Shown here one piece after another: positions 1 to 5,542 of a stretch of DNA of 7,420 bases. The stretch comes from Deltaproteobacteria bacterium (GTDB taxonomy: Bacteria > Myxococcota > XYA12-FULL-58-9 > JAUUZB01). The stretch's first letter is position 1. Every line of letters starts with the position of its first letter. The notes below the pieces were generated by a model that saw only the letters and a list, made by a program, of their open reading frames with translations, was not told the DNA's origin and did not search any database. The position numbers were made by a program, and so were the translations under genes. The stretch is from contig JAUUZB010000160.1 in assembly GCA_030590185.1 (NCBI GenBank), positions 1-7,420 of the forward strand, given 5' to 3'.

Positions 1-185
1 ACGCCACGGATCGAAGCCTCGGCGCATTCGAGCAAGAGAGGCTCCTGGACCCAGTCTGCTCCTTGCATCTCCTCGGGGCGCTCCCAGTCATGGCCGCGAG
101 CGCTCAATAGTTCGCGGGTGCGTAGGTATGCCCGCTGTGAGATATTGACTATATCGGTGCGGGTGGGCGCGGGGGCCTGACACAC
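1..185 (-). CDS. Possible 5' end of an unrecognised gene, truncated by window edge
   Basis: A minus-strand frame stays open from the end of the lipoprotein array to the left edge. With a GTG start at 183-185 it gives about 61 residues; I do not recognise the family. The peptide looks protein-like: it starts MCQAPAPTRTDIVNISQRAY, and later segments read ELLSARGHDWERPEEM and QEPLLLECAEASIRG. The opposite-strand frames give Ser/Arg-rich shadow peptides instead. The start is uncertain. GTG at 185 lies 22 nt past the stop of the preceding gene, with a weak AGGGA about 11 nt upstream; an internal ATG directly after GAGGAG is an alternative. Third codon positions are about two-thirds G or C by hand count, and ATA, CTA and TTG codons occur, which seems less biased than in the array. 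It shows no signal peptide or likeness to the three lipoproteins, so it is probably a separate gene, perhaps in the same transcript. Confidence is limited by the short visible length. Confidence 0.4.
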   Translation of the reverse strand, partial: MCQAPAPTRTDIVNISQRAYLRTRELLSARGHDWERPEEMQGADWVQEPLLLECAEASIRG

Positions 186-197
186 GCGTAGGCAAAT

Positions 198-213
198 CCC
201 TGAGAGCTCAGGG
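198..213 (-). terminator. Short GC-rich hairpin over the stop codon of the last array gene
   Basis: CCCTGAG and CTCAGGG form a perfect 7-bp inverted repeat separated by 2 nt; as an RNA it would fold as a 6-bp stem with a 4-nt loop. It contains the TGA stop (208-210) of the last lipoprotein gene. On the minus strand it is followed by ATTTGCC, only a three-T run, so it is at best a weak intrinsic terminator. It could instead lower expression of whatever lies downstream, or be chance. Equivalent hairpins are not evident at the two internal gene junctions. Confidence 0.3.
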
Positions 214-2877
214 CGAATCCACCTCGCAGGCACCGATCGTGATCCCCGCCGCGTCCACCTGCGACGGCAGCTCAGCCGGCACGAGCTCGGCCGTTCTCTC
301 CAACCCATCGACGTCCGCGTCCACCGCGCCACAGGATTCGCCACCCGGACCGATCCCGGGACCGCTCGCCGGAGCACCGCAGTTGTCGCCGCTGCTGTCT
401 TTTCCGCCGTACATCAGATCCCACCACTGTTGGTCGGTGAGTGTGCCCTGCTCCACGGAACAGGGGTCGGCGAGCGGATCGACCATGGGGCCGACGCTGA
501 GCTCGAGGTTGCCCCTCGCCTTGTCGGCGCCGCCGGACCAATCGGCCAGGGCCTCCATCTCCGCGAGGGTGCAAGCGGTCGCGTCGGTGCCGCTGGGGCA
601 CCGTCCGGTTTGGTCGACGTAGATCACGAGCCCAGCGCCGCCGGCGAGATCGAGGAGGGCGTTGTGCTCCAACGCCCGGGCAGGCGACGGATCGCTCGAG
701 TGCTCGGCGATCACGAAGCGTGGGCCGGCACCGCTGACCACGATTAGGTTGTTGGTGAGGGTCGACGAGGCGGACCCCGCCCCGAGGAACAGGCCGTGGC
801 TCAGACCGAGAAGGGTGTTGTTGCTCAGCGTGGCCGGTCCATCGAGCTCGACAGCGGCGGCGAAGGGTGCCGTGTTGCAAATTAGAACATTATTGACCAG
901 GTTGACGCCGCCACCGGCACCGACGCTGCGCTGATCGGAGACGCCGGCGACGACGCGGTTGGCCCGCAGGTCGACGTGGCTGTCGTGGACGTAGAGGCCG
1001 ACGCTGAGCTGGGGGGCGTCACCGGCTCGGATGCGGTTGTGCCACAACTGGGGACCCTGGGAGGCGGCAATCCTGGCTCCGAAGGAGCGCTCGCCGGCGT
1101 TCCCCGCCTCGATGGTGCAATCCACGATCAACAGGCCGTCGCCGGCCACCAGGATCTCGAGTCCGACGGCGTCATGGAGACTCGCGCTGCCGAGCAGGGT
1201 GAGCCCCTCCACCACGGTCGGCGCCTCGATGCCGATGGCGCGCAGCGCTGCCTCGCCGGTGCCGAGGATGCTCGTCACCGAGCCTACCGGATCCTGGATC
1301 TGGAAGTCGCTGGTATAGCCGCCGTACATGCTGATGCCTTCCACGAGATCGATGGAGCCGGTGTAGGGCTCGGCGTCACCGCGGGCGGCGATGAGGATAG
1401 TGTCGATGCCATGGGCCTGCGCCGTGGCCAGAGCGCCGGCGGCGGTGCGCAGCGGCTTGGCCAGATTACCGACCGCGCCCGAGTCGGCGCAGGGCTCTGC
1501 GGCTGGGCAATAGAGATGCACCGCATCACCGAGGCGGTCAAAAAAGGCGGCCCGGCCATCGACGGAGCTGTACTGATCCGCGGTGGTGACGTCGGCGCGC
1601 ACCCGCCAGTGATAGGTCACGTCGGCGGTGACGGTGATCTCGTACTCGGCCGTGTCGGCGGTAAAGGGGCTGCCGGCGACTGGCGCAACCTCCGGGTGAT
1701 CGACCCAGACCTCCACCGTGTAGGAGCTGGCGCCGAGGCGGGGCGTCCACTGCAACAACACGGTCGACGAGGTAACGACCGCGCCGTCGGCCGGTGCCAG
1801 GATGTCCGGTGGGGACGAATCTTCCCCTTGGTCGAGCGCCACGTTGTCCGTTGCCGGCCCGGCCTCGTTGCCCGCGCCGTCACGAAAGGCAACGGAGATC
1901 TGCTTGTCCCCGGAGCTGCCGGTCAACATCACATCGTGTTCGGTTTCGAGTGGCACCCAGACGTGGGCCGGGAGTCCGGGCCGCGCGATCACGTCGCCGG
2001 TCACCTCCAGCCAGAGAGCCGACGCGTCCGTGGCCTGCGGCTGAATGGAGACGACCTGGGATGGGGTGGGATCTGGCCCGCCAATGGTCAGCTCTAGACC
2101 GCTGGGCGGATCATCGTCGACGGGCAGGTGCGTGGCGCGCGAGGCGGCCGACTCGCTGGCGTTGCCCGCCGCGTCCACAGCCGACACCTCCACCGCCACC
2201 GCCGTCACGCCGCTCAGGTCCTCGAGGGCGAGCTCGGATGCACCGGCGATCTGATCCCCGGTGGAGGTGTAGGCCATCGCCGGATGCAAGGCCCAGCCGA
2301 ACTGGTCGATCAACGCGACCGACAGAACCGTGGCCCCAACCTCAACGACGGCGGTGAAGGCGAGCGTCGCATCGCTGCGGGTCGCGGTCTGCCAGTCCGG
2401 CTTCTGCCATCGCACCGTCACCTGGGGCGGCGTGAAGTCGAGAGTGAGAGAGAGGGTTACCAGGTGAACGACCTCATCGCCCTCGACCAGATCGATCCGC
2501 ACCGGGTGCTCGCCCTCGGGCTCGTCGCCGGTGGCGGTGTAGCTCAAACTGAACCTGCCGATGTCGATGTTGCTGGCGGCCTCGTCGATGGTGAAGGGGA
2601 AAGAGCCGCCCGCGGTTTCGATGACGGCTCGCGGCCGCAGGCCGTCCGATTTTTCATTCAGGACCTTGAGGTGAAAGACGGTGCCAACCCGGCCAATCGT
2701 GGGTTGGAGGAAGTCCTCCACGGCGAGGCTCTCGCCCACGTCGTCCCAATCGCCGACGCCCACGGCGAGCGGCCCATCACCCCCGGAGTCACCCTCGCCG
2801 CCATCCGACACCATGGCGCCGCAACCGGCGACCACAACCGCCACCGCGAGCGGCAGCAATCTTTCAATCGTTCTCAT
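208..2877 (-). CDS. Copy C: Ig-like/FN3/beta-helix lipoprotein, last of tandem array
   Basis: Predicted exported lipoprotein of 889 aa; specific function unknown. The N-terminus (MRTIERLLPL...) is a short signal peptide with lipobox VAGC, lipidation Cys19, and Gly at +2, which by the enterobacterial sorting rule would favour the outer membrane. Residues 20-38 are a Gly/Asp/Ser-rich spacer, where copy B has a Cys-rich module. Three Ig-like modules follow (about 52-150, 151-255, 256-350), with PP hinges at 150-151 and 257-258 and the motifs DAAGN (235-239) and FRDGAGNEA (331-339). An FN3-like module (about 355-450) contains LQWTPRLGA and YHWRVRADV. A DUF1565-like segment (about 451-530) has KPLRTAAGAL and ISMYGGYTSDF. 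A beta-helix of degenerate N-N/N-x-V/I/L rungs spans about 540-760. The C-terminal domain carries DWSGGADKARGN, YGGKDSSGDNCG, DVDGLERT and IGACEVDSP. Cys pairs 457/463, 760/769 and 833/849 are positionally shared with the other copies; the last has an enlarged Gly/Pro loop. The start is set by the lipobox and by homology with copy B. Translation is probably coupled to copy B through a 14-nt overlap. Confidence 0.9.
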   Translation of the reverse strand: MRTIERLLPLAVAVVVAGCGAMVSDGGEGDSGGDGPLAVGVGDWDDVGESLAVEDFLQPTIGRVGTVFHLKVLNEKSDGLRPRAVIETAGGSFPFTIDEAASNIDIGRFSLSYTATGDEPEGEHPVRIDLVEGDEVVHLVTLSLTLDFTPPQVTVRWQKPDWQTATRSDATLAFTAVVEVGATVLSVALIDQFGWALHPAMAYTSTGDQIAGASELALEDLSGVTAVAVEVSAVDAAGNASESAASRATHLPVDDDPPSGLELTIGGPDPTPSQVVSIQPQATDASALWLEVTGDVIARPGLPAHVWVPLETEHDVMLTGSSGDKQISVAFRDGAGNEAGPATDNVALDQGEDSSPPDILAPADGAVVTSSTVLLQWTPRLGASSYTVEVWVDHPEVAPVAGSPFTADTAEYEITVTADVTYHWRVRADVTTADQYSSVDGRAAFFDRLGDAVHLYCPAAEPCADSGAVGNLAKPLRTAAGALATAQAHGIDTILIAARGDAEPYTGSIDLVEGISMYGGYTSDFQIQDPVGSVTSILGTGEAALRAIGIEAPTVVEGLTLLGSASLHDAVGLEILVAGDGLLIVDCTIEAGNAGERSFGARIAASQGPQLWHNRIRAGDAPQLSVGLYVHDSHVDLRANRVVAGVSDQRSVGAGGGVNLVNNVLICNTAPFAAAVELDGPATLSNNTLLGLSHGLFLGAGSASSTLTNNLIVVSGAGPRFVIAEHSSDPSPARALEHNALLDLAGGAGLVIYVDQTGRCPSGTDATACTLAEMEALADWSGGADKARGNLELSVGPMVDPLADPCSVEQGTLTDQQWWDLMYGGKDSSGDNCGAPASGPGIGPGGESCGAVDADVDGLERTAELVPAELPSQVDAAGITIGACEVDSP
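376..411 (-). other. C-terminal YGGK...DNCG signature, copy C
   Basis: This encodes residues 823-834, YGGKDSSGDNCG. The same 12-residue block occurs as YGGKDTSGDNCG in copy B and YGGKETGTDNCG in copy A. Its Cys is the first of a conserved pair, here separated from its partner by 15 residues rather than 6. Confidence 0.75.
1585..1610. repeat. 26-bp segment identical in all three paralogs (copy C)
   Basis: The 26 bases are identical at 1585-1610, 4172-4197 and 6834-6859. They encode the WRVRADV strand of the FN3-like module on the minus strand. This is a coding repeat left by gene duplication, not an independent element. Confidence 0.8.
2864..2877 (-). promoter_or_regulatory. 14-nt stop/start overlap, copy B to copy C
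   Basis: The last codons of copy B (H-E-N-D-stop, with TGA at 2864-2866) overlap the first codons of copy C (M-R-T-I-E, with ATG at 2875-2877) in another frame. The ATG lies upstream of the stop. Only a GGGGG run sits three bases before it, and no convincing Shine-Dalgarno sequence, so initiation by ribosomes finishing copy B is the likely mode. That mode is inferred; the overlap itself is read directly. Confidence 0.8.
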
Positions 2878-5542
2878 GGGCCCCCATGCTCACGCCCTCG
2901 GCGCCGCTGTTGGTGGGATCGGAGCCCCCCGGCCAGTCCAGGGTCCGCGCCGCGCCGTCGCGATCGTCGCTCACCCCGCCGCAACTGTCGGCACCGTCGC
3001 CGCAATTGTCGCCGCTGGTGTCCTTGCCGCCGTAGATCAGGTTGCGCCAGTCGACCTCCAGCAGCCCGCCCTGCCGTAGGTGGAAATCCTCGCCGGCGTC
3101 ATCCACGAACGGGTTGATCACCATCTCGATGTTGCCCCCGTCCCTATCGCTGCCCCCGCGCCAGTCGACCATCATCTCCACCTCGGTGAGGGTCGTACAG
3201 GCGTCGCCGGCGCAGCCGGTGCCTAGGCCCTCATACATTAGATAGACGCCGTCAGCGCCCAGGTCGACAAAAGCACTGTTCTCCAAGGCGCGCCACGGGT
3301 TGGAGACGCCGAGCGCCTGAACACCCCACCGGGCAGGCGCGGCGCCGCGGGTCACCAGCAAGGTGTTGGTGACAGAGGTGCCGGCGGCACCGGCAGCGCA
3401 GGGGGACTCGAGGTCGGGCAGGGTTGCAATGGCCAGGGTGGCGCTCGCCGCCGGTCCAGCCACCAGGGTGTTGTTGGAGATCGTGGAGGCGCAGCCGTTG
3501 TCGGCCAAGGCGATGGTCTCGTCTCCTCCGGCGGTGACCACGATACTGTTGACCAACTCGACCGCGCCGCTCGAGCCGAGGTAGATCCCGATACTGCGTT
3601 CACTGCTCTCCCCGCCGGCGATGGTGCAACGACGCAGCTCCACACTGCCGTCCACCACCGCGACGCCGTAGGAGCTGGCCAGGGAGGGCCCGGCCTCGAT
3701 GACGCAATTGCGGACGAGGAGGCCATTGGCCCCGGCGAGGACCTCGAGCCCGACCGTGTCGTCAAAGCCAAAGATCCCCCGCAGGGTCAGCCCATCGACC
3801 ACCGTGCTCTGAGCGGTCGCCACCGCCCGCGCCACGTAGCGTTCACTCGCCTGCACCACGGTCACCGCGGTGTTCGGATCCCGGGTTTGAAAATCGGCGC
3901 TGTAGCCGCCGAGCAGATCGACGCCCGAGAGCAACTCGACCGAGCCCTTGTACGGCTCGCCGCCGCCGCGCGCCGCCACCCGCACCTCTCCCCGCTGATG
4001 TTGCGAGGCCAGCCCGAGGGCACCGGCGAGGGTACGCAGGGGGCGCGTGCGGTTGCCTGCCCAGGCGGAGTCGGCGCAGAGCTCGCCCGCCGGACAAAAA
4101 ACGTGGACCGCGTCGCCCAAGCGATTGAAGTGTGCCGGTCCACCGTCCACGGAGCTGTACTCGCCGAGCGCGGTGACGTCGGCGCGCACCCGCCAGTAGT
4201 AGGTTACGTCCTCCTCGAGATGAACGGGCAGCTCGGTCGCCGGTGACGAAACCTGGTAGACTGTTGGGTTTAGGAAGGTGGGCTCCGGCGCGATCTCGAT
4301 CTCGTACCAGGCGGCTCCCCGCCGACCGGTCCATTGGAGCGTGACGTCGGGATCGGCGAGCAAGGCACCGTCGAGGGGCGCCACGTAGTTGGGAGGTGCC
4401 GAGTCGGTGGCCGCCAAGAGCTCGACCGAGGTTGAGATCGGATCCGCCTCGTTGCCGGCACCATCCCTGAAGGTGGCGACGATCGTCTTGTCGCCGATGC
4501 CGGGGTCCAGGAGAACCTCGAACAGACTCTCGCCATCGGGCAGGGGGAAGCTCTGGCTCTCGGGGGCGGGGACCCAGATGCCGGTGACAGCGTTCTCCCG
4601 GAGGTCACCGGACAGGAACACCTGCACCGCACCGCCGACCTCGACCCGCACGGTCACCTGGTAGGCGGTGGTGGCGTCCGGGCCGGCGATCCCGAAGGCG
4701 ATGGGCAGGGGTGGGGTGTCGTCGAGGGGGAGGCGGGGGGTGCGACTCTGGGCTGCGGGACTGTGATTGCCGGCGGCGTCACTGACGATCGCTTCGATGA
4801 CCACCTCGTCGACCAGCAAGGGGCCGCGCCCCCCCAAGGCATCGAGGTCGGCGGTGCCCGTCAGGGTGGCGCCGATGATCTCGGTCGTGTCGGTGACGTC
4901 GGCTAACGGGGAGAGGTCCTGGTCGAGGAGCTGGGCGCTCACCAGCGTCAGCCCTGGTTCCACCGTGCCCACAAAGGCAAGCGTCGCGACACTGGGTGCC
5001 GCATCTCGCCAGGGCTCCTGCACCCAGTCGAGCTGTTCGATCAGCGGTGGATCGTAATCGAGGTGTACGGGCAGGTTGCCGAGACCGGTGGCCCGGTTTT
5101 CGAACAGGTCCACGAGGTCGATCACTATTAGGTGGTCGCCCTGCGGCAGATTCGCACTGGGGACCAGGGTGAAGACGTAGAGCAGGGAATCGCGATCACT
5201 GTCCTCATCGTACGCGAGCTCGACGTCACCTTCGCTGGTCTCGAGACGCACCTCCGGTGGGGCAGCTAAGGGCTCCGTTACCCGGAAACGCAGCCTGACG
5301 GTGGTCCCGAGGGTGGCCACCGCCGGCCAGAGAACCGCCGGACCGTCGAGGGCTGGCGGGTCGTCGTCGATGATCGCGTCGGAGATGCACCAGCCGGTCA
5401 GCCCCTTGCAGACGAAACCGGAAGGGCAGGTGCCGTCCGCCGTGCAGCTGATCCGGGTCTCCGGGGGCAGGTCGAACGCCGTGGTGCACGCGGTTAGGGC
5501 GACGATGGCCGCCGATACCGTGGTGCGCTCAATCGACCTCAT
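2864..5542 (-). CDS. Copy B: Cys-module/Ig-like/FN3/beta-helix lipoprotein
   Basis: Predicted exported lipoprotein of 892 aa, the only copy with an internal position in the visible array. The signal peptide MRSIERTTVSAAIVALTAC ends in lipobox LTAC with lipidation Cys19 and Thr at +2. A further 28 codons are open to ATG 5626, but the start at 5542 is chosen because it gives the lipoprotein signal and matches copy C and its junction. Next is a compact Cys module (Cys33, 39, 45, 52; CPSGFVC), a type common after lipoboxes in myxobacterial proteins. Ig-like modules lie at about 62-166, 167-278 and 279-377, with hinges DDDPP, DYDPP and DDTPP and motifs DAAGN and FRDGAGNEA. An FN3-like module (about 383-474) has LQWTGRRGA and YYWRVRADV. 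The DUF1565-like segment (about 477-565) has RPLRTLAGAL and VDLLGGYSADFQTRDP. Beta-helix rungs fill about 570-775. The C-terminal domain has DWRGGSDRDGGN, NPFVDDAGEDFHLRQG, YGGKDTSGDNCG, DRDGAARTL and VSMGAHEND. Cys pairs are 483/489, 777/782 and 847/854. Ligand unknown; a surface or adhesive role is inference. Confidence 0.9.
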   Translation of the reverse strand: MRSIERTTVSAAIVALTACTTAFDLPPETRISCTADGTCPSGFVCKGLTGWCISDAIIDDDPPALDGPAVLWPAVATLGTTVRLRFRVTEPLAAPPEVRLETSEGDVELAYDEDSDRDSLLYVFTLVPSANLPQGDHLIVIDLVDLFENRATGLGNLPVHLDYDPPLIEQLDWVQEPWRDAAPSVATLAFVGTVEPGLTLVSAQLLDQDLSPLADVTDTTEIIGATLTGTADLDALGGRGPLLVDEVVIEAIVSDAAGNHSPAAQSRTPRLPLDDTPPLPIAFGIAGPDATTAYQVTVRVEVGGAVQVFLSGDLRENAVTGIWVPAPESQSFPLPDGESLFEVLLDPGIGDKTIVATFRDGAGNEADPISTSVELLAATDSAPPNYVAPLDGALLADPDVTLQWTGRRGAAWYEIEIAPEPTFLNPTVYQVSSPATELPVHLEEDVTYYWRVRADVTALGEYSSVDGGPAHFNRLGDAVHVFCPAGELCADSAWAGNRTRPLRTLAGALGLASQHQRGEVRVAARGGGEPYKGSVELLSGVDLLGGYSADFQTRDPNTAVTVVQASERYVARAVATAQSTVVDGLTLRGIFGFDDTVGLEVLAGANGLLVRNCVIEAGPSLASSYGVAVVDGSVELRRCTIAGGESSERSIGIYLGSSGAVELVNSIVVTAGGDETIALADNGCASTISNNTLVAGPAASATLAIATLPDLESPCAAGAAGTSVTNTLLVTRGAAPARWGVQALGVSNPWRALENSAFVDLGADGVYLMYEGLGTGCAGDACTTLTEVEMMVDWRGGSDRDGGNIEMVINPFVDDAGEDFHLRQGGLLEVDWRNLIYGGKDTSGDNCGDGADSCGGVSDDRDGAARTLDWPGGSDPTNSGAEGVSMGAHEND
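2999..3034 (-). other. C-terminal YGGK...DNCG signature, copy B
   Basis: This encodes residues 837-848, YGGKDTSGDNCG. It is followed by the paired Cys854, the DRDG..RT motif and the terminal GAHE motif. Confidence 0.75.
4172..4197. repeat. 26-bp segment identical in all three paralogs (copy B)
   Basis: Member of the set at 1585-1610 and 6834-6859. Between copies B and A the identity extends to 31 bp (4168-4198 and 6830-6860). It encodes part of YWRVRADVT with the same synonymous codons, which is compatible with recent duplication or gene conversion. Confidence 0.8.
5387..5446 (-). other. Cys-rich module (C-x5-C-x5-C-x6-C) of copy B
   Basis: Residues 33-52 hold four Cys with the core CPSGFVC, 14 residues after the lipidated Cys19. 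The spacing suggests two disulfides formed after export. Similar short modules are frequent near the N-terminus of deltaproteobacterial lipoproteins. Copy C lacks it, and this region of copy A is outside the window. Confidence 0.6.
5529..5542 (-). promoter_or_regulatory. 14-nt stop/start overlap, copy A to copy B
   Basis: Copy A ends H-E-V-D-stop (TGA at 5529-5531). The same bases in another frame start copy B as M-R-S-I-E (ATG at 5540-5542). The length and geometry equal the junction at 2864-2877. GGGAG lies three bases before the ATG, which is too close for a good Shine-Dalgarno site, so translational coupling is inferred. Confidence 0.8.

Noticed and set aside
145..150. TTGACT as a plus-strand -35 element
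   Set aside because: The sequence about 17 nt downstream is a G/C run with no -10-like hexamer, and no plus-strand gene follows.
141..155. Inverted repeat GATAT-N5-ATATC as a possible operator
   Set aside because: The 5-bp arms are short, lie inside a probable coding frame, and have no supporting promoter; chance is sufficient.
976..2097. Plus-strand open frame of 373 codons
   Set aside because: It lies wholly antisense to copy C, which has clear domains and repeats, and its translation is a Gly/Ala/Arg-rich shadow typical of high-GC DNA.
2128..3117. Plus-strand open frame of 329 codons spanning the B-to-C junction
   Set aside because: It is antisense to two supported genes, with a compositionally skewed Arg-rich end and no recognisable motif.
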